Position numbers and translations under genes: made by a program. Of a DNA stretch of 61,373 bases, positions 16,212 through 25,272 are shown one piece after another; the stretch's first letter is position 1; each line of letters opens with the position of its first letter. The stretch comes from Paenibacillus thalictri. Its GTDB lineage: Bacteria > Bacillota > Bacilli > Paenibacillales > NBRC-103111. The notes under the pieces are model-generated. The model searched no databases, was not told the DNA's origin, and worked only from the letters and a program-made list of their open reading frames with translations. The DNA lies in the NCBI RefSeq assembly GCF_004307995.1, contig NZ_SIRE01000041.1, positions 1 to 61,373 on the forward strand. The letters run 5' to 3'.

Positions 16212-17638
16212 TATGCACTACCTCCTTTGGCCGAGGGCAAAGTCATCGTATATTTCAATCCTTGATCATTTTCGGCGACAACCGTGCCCTCATGTGCCTC
16301 AATGATGTATTTCACGATATATAATCCAAGACCGCTTCCATCGCTGTTATTACTGTTTCTTGATTCGTCGCCGCGGTAAAACTGTTCGAAGATATGCGGA
16401 AGTTTGTCCGGCGACACGCCTTTTCCATTATCCGCAAAACAGAGCACTTCGTTTTCGCCTTCTTGCGTGACGCTCAGAACAAGCTTTAACGGTTCTACTC
16501 CTGCATATTTCAGCGCGTTCTCCACGAGATTGGCCAGTACCTGCCTCATTTGTTCCGTATCCACTCTGACCCAATGTGTACCATCCGATATTTCTATGTG
16601 AATCGAAGCGTTCTTCAGCTTCAAATCATCCTGAATATCGTAAGCAAATTTCCGGGAAAACTTGCCAAGATCTGTTTCTATCGGAAAAAACGGCAGATTA
16701 CCGGTCTCCAGCTTGGAAAAATAAAATAATCTTTGCAGCAACACATCCATATCAGTGGCTTTTTTGTAAGCGATAGAGAGATATTGCGCTTGTTTTTCCG
16801 GAGTGCTGGCGATTCGATCCTGCAATCCCTTGATATATCCTTTTACAGAGGTGAGCGGTGTTCTCAAGTCGTGGGAAATACCGGAGATCATGTCGGTACG
16901 GGCTTTCTCATAGGCAGCGTTTTTATCCTGTTCTTCTTTAAGATGAACTTGCATTTGGTTGAAGGAAGCACATACGATTTCAAATTCATCCTTGCCTGAA
17001 TACCAAATTGGCGTTGATAAATCGCCTTCTTCAATCCGCCTTGCACTTTCAGTCAATTGATGAATCGGTGTCATGATATGCTTGACAAGACGTTTCGTAA
17101 GTAGCTGACTAATAAGCAGAAGGACAGCAATAAAGGAAAGTCCAACGGCCAGAAACGTGATCAAAAATTTGTCGAAGTCGCTCTGGTCTACACCCAACAA
17201 TTGGTTGTAGTTTCCGTAGTTTACCGATACCACTGCATAGGTTTCATCACCGACAGAAATGATTTGCCCTAACGATGTAACCCCATCTTCAAAAAACATG
17301 CTCGGGTGATCTGCGCTCAATTTGAGCGTTTTCAGATAAGCTCTTATATCCTTTTCCTGATGCCTTATATTGCAGTAAACCAATGAGCTTCCCTGTTCGA
17401 CACAAAGTCTGTAGTTGTACTTCCCCAGTTCAAGACTGAGCGCGGACCAATCCCGGTCGGTTTCTTGAGCCTGCTTAAAAATAGAAGCAACCGTAAAAAT
17501 GTTAGAATCAAGTCGATTATTCTTCTTAGTGACTTGATCGTACATATTAATCATACCGCTACCAATGGCAAGCAATAGCACTAATGACAGAAACATCATC
17601 GATGTATTCGAAATAAATATTCTCTTGCTAAGCTTCAT
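16211..17638 (-). CDS. Sensor histidine kinase
   Basis: A 475-residue membrane kinase. The first transmembrane helix (about 12-32) and the second (about 159-181) enclose a sensor domain of about 125 residues. HAMP follows, then H256 in SGISHDLRTPLTS, the N box NLVENALKYAG, the G1 box FADNGKGVS and the G2 box GSGLGLYIVKYI. ATG 17638 is preceded by GAGGG; 11 further in-frame residues upstream look untranslated. Its control region (17650-17729) is copied, in decayed form, at 33296-33372. The signal is unknown; the DUF4405 protein and the flavoprotein genes are the nearest candidate targets. Confidence 0.93.
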   Translation of the reverse strand: MKLSKRIFISNTSMMFLSLVLLLAIGSGMINMYDQVTKKNNRLDSNIFTVASIFKQAQETDRDWSALSLELGKYNYRLCVEQGSSLVYCNIRHQEKDIRAYLKTLKLSADHPSMFFEDGVTSLGQIISVGDETYAVVSVNYGNYNQLLGVDQSDFDKFLITFLAVGLSFIAVLLLISQLLTKRLVKHIMTPIHQLTESARRIEEGDLSTPIWYSGKDEFEIVCASFNQMQVHLKEEQDKNAAYEKARTDMISGISHDLRTPLTSVKGYIKGLQDRIASTPEKQAQYLSIAYKKATDMDVLLQRLFYFSKLETGNLPFFPIETDLGKFSRKFAYDIQDDLKLKNASIHIEISDGTHWVRVDTEQMRQVLANLVENALKYAGVEPLKLVLSVTQEGENEVLCFADNGKGVSPDKLPHIFEQFYRGDESRNSNNSDGSGLGLYIVKYIIEAHEGTVVAENDQGLKYTMTLPSAKGGSA

Positions 17639-17649
17639 CACAGCACCCT

Positions 17650-17729
17650 CTGTTTGATCTGAATTGATCATAGCAGCAGATCATAAACTGCCAGATGAAA
17701 TAATATAAACAAATTCTAAACAACGAAAT
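17650..17729 (-). repeat. Kinase control region, repeated at 33296-33372
   Basis: The stretch containing TTTGATCTGAATTGATCATA and CTAAACAACGAA recurs at 33296-33372 with about 80 to 85 percent identity by eye. It includes the palindrome TGATCA. Here it leads directly into the kinase start, so it likely carries that gene's promoter. Confidence 0.6.
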
Positions 17730-17765
17730 TTGTTGAAGGCAGTCCGTTTATTCCTTTCCCGATGA

Positions 17766-17807
17766 AATAAAACGGGTTGAGGGCTAACTGCCCTAACCCG
17801 TTTTATT
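17766..17807. terminator. Strong bidirectional terminator
   Basis: AATAAAACGGGTT plus AGGGC pairs with GCCCT plus AACCCGTTTTATT, a stem of about 17 pairs with A/T tracts on both sides. It closes the apbE transcript from the right and insulates the kinase promoter. Confidence 0.88.
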
Positions 17808-17868
17808 GAGATACTATTCCTTAGCGGGTTGATAACTCAAGACGTTTGCTCCAATTTGTCTGTACCCT

Positions 17869-18747
17869 TTATGAAAAAAGTTCACCGTCGAAATTCCGTG
17901 AGATCTCAGCGCGACCATCAGCAAACATTCTTACGTATGAAAACCGGAAGTTTTTCGCCAGATGCTCCCCATCTGTGAAAAAGAGCGCCGTCGCTAATCC
18001 GTCAGCAGTTACAGCTTTGTCAGCTATAACCCACGTAGCCACCACTTCGCGCACCGGGATGCCTGTCCGGGCATCAAGTACATGGTGCAATCCATCGCCC
18101 CAGGATCGTCTGTTGACCGCAGATGCGCATAAAGCACGGTTTTTCAGCTTAGCCACACCGATCACTAGACTGGAGTCAAATGGATGCTCAAGCCCAACTT
18201 GAATGCTTGAACCGCCCGAATGGCGAAGGTCCCCGCTGCCGTCGACAACAAACTCCGCAATCCCGGCTTCGCATAACATTTCAGAGACGATGTCAACAAG
18301 GTATCCCTTTCCCGCCGCTCCAACGTCGATCACCAATGGGCGCTGCGTAACGAGTGTCGTACCGTTCCGGATAATATGCTTCGACCAGATCGCCTTCCCC
18401 TGAGCGTATGCCGCGGACCTGATCACGTCGGATGCAGGCATAAGTGAGTATGTCCGGTCATAACCAAGAAGCTCCAGGTCACGGCCCACAAGCGGGTCCA
18501 TAGCGCCCATGGTAGCCGTGTAAAGCCGGTCATAAAGTTCGAAGAGGGGGAGCGAGTCTTCCGGGAAGGTAAAGGAGCCGCCATCAGCAGCGGCAGCAAC
18601 CCGTGACACAAGGGAATCCGGGCTAAACCTCGAGTACGTGAGGTCGAATTGTTCGATCCGTTCGAGAATCCTCTGCTGCAATTGATGGCTGAGCGGTTCG
18701 CGGGTCTCGATCTCCCATTGCGTCCCGATTGCCTTGAATGTGAACAT
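17869..18747 (-). CDS. apbE: FAD:protein FMN transferase (ApbE)
   Basis: A 292-residue ApbE-family flavin transferase, which moves FMN from FAD to a Thr/Ser of target proteins at the cell surface or membrane. Visible motifs are GAMDPLVGRDLELLGYD (about 90-107), the flavin-binding DVGAAGKGYLVD (about 140-152), VVDGSGDLRHSGG (about 167-179) and the Mg-binding C-terminal DKAVTADGLATALFF. No signal peptide is obvious at the N terminus, whereas many homologues are lipoproteins. The start ATG has only a weak upstream GAGG. It follows the S-layer/FMN-binding protein gene by 86 bases, and that protein is the obvious substrate. Confidence 0.92.
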   Translation of the reverse strand: MFTFKAIGTQWEIETREPLSHQLQQRILERIEQFDLTYSRFSPDSLVSRVAAAADGGSFTFPEDSLPLFELYDRLYTATMGAMDPLVGRDLELLGYDRTYSLMPASDVIRSAAYAQGKAIWSKHIIRNGTTLVTQRPLVIDVGAAGKGYLVDIVSEMLCEAGIAEFVVDGSGDLRHSGGSSIQVGLEHPFDSSLVIGVAKLKNRALCASAVNRRSWGDGLHHVLDARTGIPVREVVATWVIADKAVTADGLATALFFTDGEHLAKNFRFSYVRMFADGRAEISRNFDGELFS

Positions 18748-18833
18748 AAATCCGCTGACACCTGCCTCAGCCGCATTTTTGTATTTCCGTTCTTATGCTT
18801 CGTTCACCGCATCAGGCCGATGATGGTAACGTA

Positions 18834-19772
18834 TCATTTCCGGGACTGTTCCTTAATTTGTTCGATCGCAGCGTTGAACCCGTCAGGGGTGCCGCTGGAC
18901 CCTGCCAGGCGGTCCACCTTCACCTCATCGATGCGCTTCCCGACAACAATCGCCGGGACCGCTTCGGCGAAGCGCTGCTGCAAGTCGAGGGAGGTCGGGT
19001 TCGTTGCATGTGGCGTGACTTTTGTGGCAGTGATAACATCGTTGACCAAAGTGACGCTCACTGTGATGGAAGAGGGGAGGCCCCCATATTGACCTGTCGC
19101 TGTGTATTCGCCATCGGCATAGATGGCGTCCTTGCTCATCGCCTCTCTTGAACGATACCCCATCAGTATCGTCGCAACTTCGGCTCTCGATGCCGCACCT
19201 TTCGGATCAAACAAATTGCCCGGCTTACCATTCATAACCTGGTTTTGCTTCACCCATACAACTGCCTCTGCCGCCCAATCCCCCACCTGATCGGAATCGG
19301 CAAAATCAAGCTTCCCCTCAACCCCAACGCCGCTATTTCTATACTTCTCATAACGAAACATCAGGGCCGCGATTTGTTCACGTGTCACAGGGTCATTCGA
19401 ACCGAAGGTTCGGGAATGATATCCTTCCATGATCCCGGTGGAATTAGCCCATCGAATGGCTTCCGTATACCATGCACCGGAGGCAACGTCTTCAAATGAG
19501 ATTGCGTCGCTGACCAAGCGGCTGCCATCCACACGCCAAAGAACAGTGGCCAGCATCGCCCTGCTCATAGAAAGATTCGGGGAGAACGTTGTTTCAGACG
19601 TGCCGCTCATCAGGTTATTGCTTGTAGAATACGTTACCGCGTCCGCATACCATGCGTCAGGACTCACATCTGAAAATTCCGCTTTTGTTTCGGCAGCAAA
19701 TGCCGCGGAGCACATCGCAACAGCAACATGGAGACTCAATAAAATGGATACTTTCTGTTTGAAATTTCTCAC
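18834..19772 (-). CDS. S-layer-homology protein with FMN-binding domain, copy 1
   Basis: A 312-residue exported protein. The signal peptide ends near AAFAA-ET (residues 1-27). Three SLH domains follow (about 32-80, 92-140, 155-205), with motifs such as FSDVSPDAWYADAV and TFGSNDPVTREQIA, and bind the secondary cell-wall polymer. The C terminus (about 218-308) is an FMN_bind domain: DGEYTATGQYGGLPSSI, then DRLAGSSGTPDGF, where the Thr/Ser cluster is the likely covalent FMN site. GTG start with AAGGGGAG upstream. The downstream ApbE would load the flavin. It is probably a wall-anchored electron carrier. A second copy at 29161-30099 is about 94 percent identical by eye. Confidence 0.92.
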   Translation of the reverse strand: MRNFKQKVSILLSLHVAVAMCSAAFAAETKAEFSDVSPDAWYADAVTYSTSNNLMSGTSETTFSPNLSMSRAMLATVLWRVDGSRLVSDAISFEDVASGAWYTEAIRWANSTGIMEGYHSRTFGSNDPVTREQIAALMFRYEKYRNSGVGVEGKLDFADSDQVGDWAAEAVVWVKQNQVMNGKPGNLFDPKGAASRAEVATILMGYRSREAMSKDAIYADGEYTATGQYGGLPSSITVSVTLVNDVITATKVTPHATNPTSLDLQQRFAEAVPAIVVGKRIDEVKVDRLAGSSGTPDGFNAAIEQIKEQSRK

Positions 19773-19800
19773 GCTCTTTCTCCCCTTCTCTATCTTTGTG
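18838..19800 (-). repeat. Duplicated S-layer/FMN gene segment, copy 1
   Basis: This segment recurs nearly unchanged at 29165-30127, in the same orientation, about 10.3 kb away. Identity extends from the 3' end of the gene through the ribosome binding site and then stops abruptly. Confidence 0.9.
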
Positions 19801-19865
19801 AAAATGGGTACTCCACCTCCCGTTTCGCTTTTGCCTGATTTATTTTCTTCATCTCTTCTATGAAA

Positions 19866-20510
19866 TCAATAAAACGATGGCTTCGCCCAATCGGTATCCG
19901 GTTCGCTTATACCAAGACTGACCCTGTGATATTTATCGCTTTGTTCTCCAATAATATCCATGACACATTGAGTTACTGCTTGACGCGTGACTTGTGCGCC
20001 TTTAAACGGTTCATCTTTTTGAGTTATCATATACTTAGTGTTACCTGCTTGGTTGTAAAGCCATGTTAATCTCAATAACGTATAATTCAGATCAGAATTT
20101 TCAAGCATCCGTGCAGATTCAACCTGGGAACGCATTCTGGGGGTTTCACCAATCATACGTTTATTCCATTCTCCGAAAGCTCCGGGCACTTCATCATAAA
20201 TTCCCAATACAGATGCAGCAATGACCCTCTTTACTCCGGCATCCTTCATGGCATCAATGATGGTTTTCGTTGAATTTTCATTACCCATGTCGTTTATATA
20301 TACAAGGTCGACATCTTCCATAGCATGGACCAGTTTATCTTTGTCTTTAAAATCACCATCAACAATAAGTACCCGACGATCATCGACGATATTCAAACGC
20401 TTGCGACCGTTTCTTGCAAAAAGAACGATAGAATGGTCTGTTTTATGGAGCAATTCATTGGTCAGCATTCGGGCTATTTGACCAACTGCGCCTAAAATCA
20501 AAATTTTCAT
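19866..20510 (-). CDS. NmrA/atypical SDR NAD(P)-binding protein
   Basis: A 214-residue Rossmann-fold protein of the atypical short-chain dehydrogenase (NmrA/YwnB-like) group. The dinucleotide motif is GAVGQIARML near the N terminus, a variant of GxxGxxG, followed by FARNGRKR (phosphate recognition), DGDFKDKD, and the central strand RVIAASVLGIY. The YxxxK pair is missing, as usual in NmrA-like proteins that sense or reduce substrates differently. The ATG 20510 follows GGGATT; a GTG four codons earlier is the alternative. It is the last gene of the operon AKR-MFS-flavodoxin-NmrA (23579 to 19866), 26 bases after the flavodoxin. Confidence 0.85.
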   Translation of the reverse strand: MKILILGAVGQIARMLTNELLHKTDHSIVLFARNGRKRLNIVDDRRVLIVDGDFKDKDKLVHAMEDVDLVYINDMGNENSTKTIIDAMKDAGVKRVIAASVLGIYDEVPGAFGEWNKRMIGETPRMRSQVESARMLENSDLNYTLLRLTWLYNQAGNTKYMITQKDEPFKGAQVTRQAVTQCVMDIIGEQSDKYHRVSLGISEPDTDWAKPSFY

Positions 20511-20536
20511 AATCCCTTGCACCTCGCCTCTTAAGT

Positions 20537-21208
20537 TTACTTGAGTATACGTTCAAGCCAAGCATGTACTTGTGATCTCACCTCGGTTTCTTTATTGCCC
20601 TCCATGACGAAAAGAATACCATCTCGCTCTCGTCCACCCTGGACAGAGAAACCCTCGAGTACATTGCAACCAGCACAGCGTTCATTTACGTCATCAAAAC
20701 TGCTGCCAACACCGTAACCGCCGTTGGTATTAAATGGTATGACGGTTTTTCCGCTTAAATCATACTTGTCAAGGAAGCTCTTGGTCGGCGGTGGTAGTTG
20801 CATGCCCCATGTTGGCGAACCGATAAAAACGTTATCATAATCACCGATGTCATCAATCTCGGTTTTCAACGGCGGCAAGTAGTTACGAGTGTTTTCATCA
20901 GATACCTGATCCACATGTGCCTGGTAATTTTCTGGGTATGGCGTTTCCAGTTCTAGCTCGACGAGCTTGCCTCCAACTTCATCGTGTATCATCTTTGCCA
21001 CTGCTTCTGTGTTACCGGTGCGTGTGAGATAGACGACCAGGATGTTTTTCGGTGTTACGGGCGGAGTCTCGACTGGAATGCTGGGAGTATGGTTTGACAT
21101 CGAGTTCCTTTCCGGATTTTGCCGGTTATTATTCACATACCATATGACGGCTGCGGTGATAGCAGCCAGCAGTACGATGGCGAAAATAAGGAGAACTGTT
21201 TTTTTCAT
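20537..21208 (-). CDS. Membrane-anchored flavodoxin
   Basis: A 223-residue protein with an N-terminal transmembrane anchor (about 4-23), a Pro-rich linker, and a flavodoxin domain from about 54. FMN phosphate loop: YLTRTGNTEAVA. Second loop: IGSPTWGMQLPPPTKSFL. Third: FNTNGGYGVGSSF, followed by an unusual CAGC. Flavodoxins carry electrons in one- or two-electron steps, and this one faces outside if the anchor is a signal anchor. Its ATG overlaps the MFS stop by four bases, so they are coupled. Paralogous fragments lie at 26841-27228 and 33125-33270. Confidence 0.9.
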   Translation of the reverse strand: MKKTVLLIFAIVLLAAITAAVIWYVNNNRQNPERNSMSNHTPSIPVETPPVTPKNILVVYLTRTGNTEAVAKMIHDEVGGKLVELELETPYPENYQAHVDQVSDENTRNYLPPLKTEIDDIGDYDNVFIGSPTWGMQLPPPTKSFLDKYDLSGKTVIPFNTNGGYGVGSSFDDVNERCAGCNVLEGFSVQGGRERDGILFVMEGNKETEVRSQVHAWLERILK

Positions 21209-22626
21209 TTCGTGTATTCCTCGTCTATCTCGGTATTATTGAGTCGCTCACGGCGAAAGACAATCCAGACCACAACGATAAACAGTGATGCTACCAGAAT
21301 GATACCCGCACCGAATAGCGCCGCAGATATTTGGTGTGTAAGCAGTGCGTTACCCGAAAGTGTAGAAGTACTAGCGGCGGCAAATATCGCCACAAGAATC
21401 GCCAAGCCGAACGCCGCACCAAGTTGGCTTGCCACATAGGTAATACCGGAGGCTGCACCAGCATCACGGTCATAAACACCTGCAAGCCCCTCGGCTGTCA
21501 GTGGACCTTGCGATAGACCTTGGCCAATACCAAGCAAAATCAGTGGCAATGCAAACATCAATAAGTACGAGCTGCTTGGCGTAATCTGACTAATCCAGAA
21601 CATACCAACTACCGTCACACCAACACCCAAAGTGATAATAAGCGGATTACCAATGCGCCGCGTGAGCCTGGGAATGTAGAGCGCTGCAAAGAAGTTTGCC
21701 AGTGTCATCGGCAGAAATGCCACACCGGTCAAGATAGGACTAAAACCTTTTACGACCTGTAGGTACTGGGTGATAAAGAACCAGAAACTAATCATGACGC
21801 CCAGGTACAGTGTTCGCGCTGCATATGACGCCGCACGACCGCGATGCTGAAAGAGTCTGAGCGGCATAATGGGTTGTCGTGCTCGCCATTCGTTCACGAC
21901 AAAGACGGCCAGTAAGACAACGCCGACGGCCAGCATCATCACTGTCACAGAGTTAGACCAGCTTGTATCCGCTGCATGGACGATGCCATATACCAGCGAT
22001 GACATACCGAAAACGGAGAGTATCGCCCCGATAACATCGAGTTTGCCTTTGTACGACTGTGTTTTGGCAATAAAACGTGGCGTTGCCCAGAGCGTGATGA
22101 GTCCAATCGGGACATTCAGGAAAAACGCCACTCTCCACGAAATCAGGCTTGTAACGATACCACCGAGTACCAGTCCAACGCTGGTTGCAATGCCGACAAT
22201 CGTGCCATAGAGCGCTAGGACGCGAGTACGCTCATGTCCTTCTTTGAAGTTTTCGGTCAGAAGTGCCAACGTTGCTGGTGACAAGATCGACGCGCCAAGT
22301 CCTTGAATGGCTCGGAATATGATCAGCATCTCCGCTGATTGCGCCAAGCCGATTGCCAGCGACGCAAAGGTAAAGATAGAGAGGCCGACCATGAACATAC
22401 GGCGTCTACCGAATAAGTCGCCAGCTCGGGAGCTGAGAAGTAACAAACCGCCGAATACTAATGAATACACATTAACAACCCACGACAAACCAACGGGTGA
22501 AAAACCAAACTGTTTGTGAATAACTGGCAAAGAGGTGGTGACAATGGATACGTCCATGACCACCATCATCGTACTTGCCAGAATGATAGCCAGAATAGCA
22601 TTAGGATTCCGTTTGCTTTTACTCAT
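21205..22626 (-). CDS. MFS exporter, 14-TM EmrB/QacA (DHA2) type
   Basis: A 473-residue membrane protein with about 14 helices. DVSIVTTSLP lies in helix 1, SRAGDLFGRRRMF in loop 2-3, RAIQGLGASILSPA in helix 4 and LVLGGIVTSLISWRVAFFLN in helix 5. This is the pattern of proton-driven multidrug exporters. It lies 101 bases after the aldo/keto reductase and overlaps the flavodoxin gene, so it is the second gene of a four-gene operon divergent from the AraC regulator. Export of a small toxic compound that the reductases also process is plausible, but inferred. Confidence 0.9.
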   Translation of the reverse strand: MSKSKRNPNAILAIILASTMMVVMDVSIVTTSLPVIHKQFGFSPVGLSWVVNVYSLVFGGLLLLSSRAGDLFGRRRMFMVGLSIFTFASLAIGLAQSAEMLIIFRAIQGLGASILSPATLALLTENFKEGHERTRVLALYGTIVGIATSVGLVLGGIVTSLISWRVAFFLNVPIGLITLWATPRFIAKTQSYKGKLDVIGAILSVFGMSSLVYGIVHAADTSWSNSVTVMMLAVGVVLLAVFVVNEWRARQPIMPLRLFQHRGRAASYAARTLYLGVMISFWFFITQYLQVVKGFSPILTGVAFLPMTLANFFAALYIPRLTRRIGNPLIITLGVGVTVVGMFWISQITPSSSYLLMFALPLILLGIGQGLSQGPLTAEGLAGVYDRDAGAASGITYVASQLGAAFGLAILVAIFAAASTSTLSGNALLTHQISAALFGAGIILVASLFIVVVWIVFRRERLNNTEIDEEYTK

Positions 22627-22727
22627 CTCGTCGTCCTCTCGTCAGTGTTCGCGATGGTGGGTAATGAACGAATAGGCGGCTGGAAAACCAGCCGCTCATT
22701 ACAAAAGCAAGAAAACACGATACTGAA

Positions 22728-23579
22728 TCAGATATCAAGTTTACGGGTACCGAGCCACTTCACCTTTTCAGGATCGCGATGTGAAAAGAACAAGCTCTGT
22801 TTCGTATCTAACGCAGCAATCGACTCCATATCTTCCCGGCTTAATTCAAAATTAAAAACATTGAAGTTTTCGATCATTCTTTCCTTGCGAACAGACTTTG
22901 GAATCACAACGACTTCTCTTTGTGTCAACCAACGTAAAACCACCTGAGCAACGGATTTATGATGTTTTTCAGCTATGGATACCAATACCTCATTGTGGAA
23001 CAAGTTATTTTTACCTTCAGCGAAAGGACCCCAGGATTCGATCTGCACCTTATTCTCTTTCATGAATTTTGCATTTTCGACTTGTTGGTTGAAAGGGTGC
23101 GTTTCCACCTGGTTTACGGCAGGAACGACTTCATTATGAATAATCAAATCGATCAAACGATCCTCATGGAAGTTGCTAACGCCAATGGCCCGGACCTTTC
23201 CTTGCGCGTACAGCTCCTCCATAGCGCGCCAGGAGCCATACACATCGCCAAATGGCTGATGAATTAAATACAGATCCAAATAATCCAATTGTAATCTTCC
23301 CAGCGATTTTTCAAATGCTTTCTTTGTGCGATCATAGCCGGTATCCTGAACCCAGAGCTTCGTTGTGATGAACAGTTCATTTCTTGGAACGCCACTTCGT
23401 CTGATGGCTCTGCCGACTGCTTCCTCATTTAAATAAGATGCTGCGGTATCAATTAAACGATAGCCCGCCATAATAGCATCATAAACGCTTTGTTCACATT
23501 CAATTGGATCTGCAATTTGGAAAACGCCAAAACCGAGTATAGGCATCTCAACGCCATTGTTCAAAATAACGTTTTGCAT
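22728..23579 (-). CDS. Aldo/keto reductase (YtbE/YvgN-like)
   Basis: A 283-residue reductase, paralogous to the one at 1320-2171 over its whole length (about two thirds identical by eye). Tetrad D44, Y49 (AASYLNE), K74 (TTKLW) and H107 (LIHQP); C-terminal VIPKSVRKERM binds NADPH. ATG 23579 follows GGAGGAT. It is the first gene of the operon running to 19866 and is divergent from the AraC gene at 23818. The shared 240-base spacer carries the repeated operator motif. In proteobacteria, AraC_N-type regulators next to aldo/keto reductases respond to reactive aldehydes such as glyoxals, which makes this a sensible hypothesis here. Confidence 0.93.
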   Translation of the reverse strand: MQNVILNNGVEMPILGFGVFQIADPIECEQSVYDAIMAGYRLIDTAASYLNEEAVGRAIRRSGVPRNELFITTKLWVQDTGYDRTKKAFEKSLGRLQLDYLDLYLIHQPFGDVYGSWRAMEELYAQGKVRAIGVSNFHEDRLIDLIIHNEVVPAVNQVETHPFNQQVENAKFMKENKVQIESWGPFAEGKNNLFHNEVLVSIAEKHHKSVAQVVLRWLTQREVVVIPKSVRKERMIENFNVFNFELSREDMESIAALDTKQSLFFSHRDPEKVKWLGTRKLDI

Positions 23580-23680
23580 TATACATCCTCCATTTTTTTA
23601 TTAATTGAAAATCGGCTTGACTTTATCACTGCATTTCTCTAATGCCAGCCTCGTTGATGATATAACAGTATTACCTCCGG

Positions 23681-23754
23681 GGCATAACTTTATTATGCCT
23701 TTCTGAACATGGAACTGAAAGCTAATTCCTCTCGAATCATTGCCTAATCCTCTC
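23681..23754. promoter_or_regulatory. AraC-type operator region, copy 2
   Basis: GGCATAACTTTATTATGCC (23681-23699) is a 19-base inverted repeat with seven-base arms. The direct repeat GCTAATTCCTCTC (23721-23733) and GCCTAATCCTCTC (23742-23754) follows with CCTCTC repeating at 21-base spacing. All lie between the divergent reductase and AraC genes. Identical TTGCCTAATCCTCTC motifs at 6197 and 30298 suggest a small regulon. Binding by the adjacent AraC protein is inferred. Confidence 0.65.
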
Positions 23755-23817
23755 AAGGCTATTTCTTATTGGCAAACTACTGGCGTATAATACAAAAAAA
23801 GCATCAAGGAGGAGCCT

Positions 23818-24723
23818 ATGTTTGAAGAAATAAGGAGCCGACAGGAAAGCCTCACAAGTCTAATTAACCGCCATTGTAAGCAAGCAGGAGTATTACAAAC
23901 AACGATTCCTTCCTTGTTTCTTATTCGTTTGAATCAGGTGGATGAACCAGCTCACAAAGTATATAATCCTTCCTTTTGTTTTGTTGCTCAAGGAATGAAG
24001 GAGCTCCTTCTAGCCGGAGAACGCTTAGAATATGGCCCTTCCAATTACCTGATCACATCTGTGAACCTTCCGGTCATCGGGCATGTAGTCAAAGCTTCAC
24101 CCGAAGCTCCATATTTGAGCTTAAAACTTGAACTTAGCCAAAATGAGATTTTAGAGGTTTTGAAAGACGTCAAAATTCATGCCAATTCAAAGGATAATAC
24201 TTCGCGAGGCATGTTTGTCGGCCAGATTGAGTTATCTTTATTGGATGCTGTGTTCCGATTGGTTCAACTGCTCGACTCTCCTAAAGACATTCCATTCCTT
24301 GCTCCTATTCATAAGAAAGAGATCATCTACAGACTCCTTCAAGGGCAATTTGGCGCAACGCTTGCACAAATTGCAATAGAAGGAAGCAACACCTATCGCA
24401 TCAGAGCCGCAATCGACCAAATTTTCCAACACTACGATCAGCCATTAAGTATCGAAGAACTTGCCGGTACCGCTAGTATGAGCATTTCTACGTTTCATAG
24501 ACACTTTAAAGAAATCACTGCCATGAGCCCGCTGCAATTTCAAAAACAGCTTCGGTTACAAGAAGCTCGGAGCCTATTGTTAATGGAGTCGGCAGACGCT
24601 ACTGAGGTTGCATATAGGGTCGGATATGAAAGTGCTTCCCAGTTTAGTCGTGAATATTCTCGTATGTTTGGTTTTCCTCCTAAGGCCGACATCAAGCAAC
24701 TGAAGGAAACGTATGAGCACTAG
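23818..24723 (+). CDS. AraC family regulator with AraC_N domain (YqhC-like)
   Basis: A 301-residue transcription regulator. The N-terminal half (about 20-175) is an AraC_N-type sensing domain (PSFCFVAQGMKELLLAGE and the YLITSVNLPV strand). The C-terminal half (about 200-297) has two helix-turn-helix motifs: LSIEELAGTASMSISTFHR and ATEVAYRVGYESASQFSRE. ATG follows AAGGAGGAG at four bases. It is divergent from the reductase-MFS-flavodoxin operon and probably activates it from direct repeats in the shared spacer. The effector is not visible in the sequence; known relatives respond to aldehydes. Confidence 0.92.
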   Translation: MFEEIRSRQESLTSLINRHCKQAGVLQTTIPSLFLIRLNQVDEPAHKVYNPSFCFVAQGMKELLLAGERLEYGPSNYLITSVNLPVIGHVVKASPEAPYLSLKLELSQNEILEVLKDVKIHANSKDNTSRGMFVGQIELSLLDAVFRLVQLLDSPKDIPFLAPIHKKEIIYRLLQGQFGATLAQIAIEGSNTYRIRAAIDQIFQHYDQPLSIEELAGTASMSISTFHRHFKEITAMSPLQFQKQLRLQEARSLLLMESADATEVAYRVGYESASQFSREYSRMFGFPPKADIKQLKETYEH

Positions 24724-24789
24724 AGGGAATACGGGATCAAGTTCTCATTGAGCCTTGCACCACCATATACAAGGAAGCCCTGTAAACTC

Positions 24790-25110
24790 CATGACTTGGT
24801 CTGCTTTCTAGTATTGTACTTAGGATCGGATCAGGCGTTTTCGTTGTCACCTCTTATGCGATCGCTGCGAAAATGGCACCTGCTAGACGACAGGGCTGGA
24901 GCAATGGCCAATATCTTACTGGGCTTTAGCGCCTTCCTTGTTTTCGGAGTTCCCATTGGCCGTATTGTCACCGCCGTGTATGATTGGAAAGTGATCTTCT
25001 GGGTTATAGGAATCTTCATCCTGTTTGGCATTTTCGCCATCGCAAAGGTCATTCCTACCCTGAAAAGCGAAGTATCCGTTCCTCTTGGCAAACAACTGGC
25101 CTTATTGAAA
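24790..25110 (+). pseudogene. MFS transporter fragment (AraJ-like)
   Basis: One frame gives GSGVFVVTSYAIAAKMAP, helix 4 of AraJ/YdhP-type exporters. One frame over, AMANILLGFSAFLVFGVPIG continues into helix 5 with the antiporter motif, then WKVIFWVIGIFILFGIFAIA for helix 6 and VPLGKQLALLK. A frameshift near 24892 separates them, the first three helices are absent, and the second half of the protein is replaced by a terminator. Fragment only. Confidence 0.7.
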
Positions 25111-25130
25111 TACCGGCAAAAGAAAAAGTG

Positions 25131-25162
25131 CCCGCTCCTATGCAGCCAAGGAGCGGGTTTTT
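25131..25162. terminator. Intrinsic terminator
   Basis: CCCGCTCC and GGAGCGGG flank an 11-base loop, followed on the plus strand by TTTTT and on the minus strand by CACTTTTT. It can end both the broken transporter and the converging hydrolase gene. Confidence 0.75.
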
Positions 25163-25272
25163 GCTGCGCGGTAATTGCTCTCCCCTCGTGCGCGGATCGG
25201 CATTAAACGCGATTGGATCATACGCTGTTTTCTCGACATTGCAAATACTTTTATACAACTACAACCCGCTAC

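Noticed and set aside
23763..23791. TTGGCA plus TATAAT ahead of the AraC gene as a normal promoter
   Set aside because: The spacing is only 11 bases, so TTGGCA cannot be the -35; an activator-dependent promoter is more likely.
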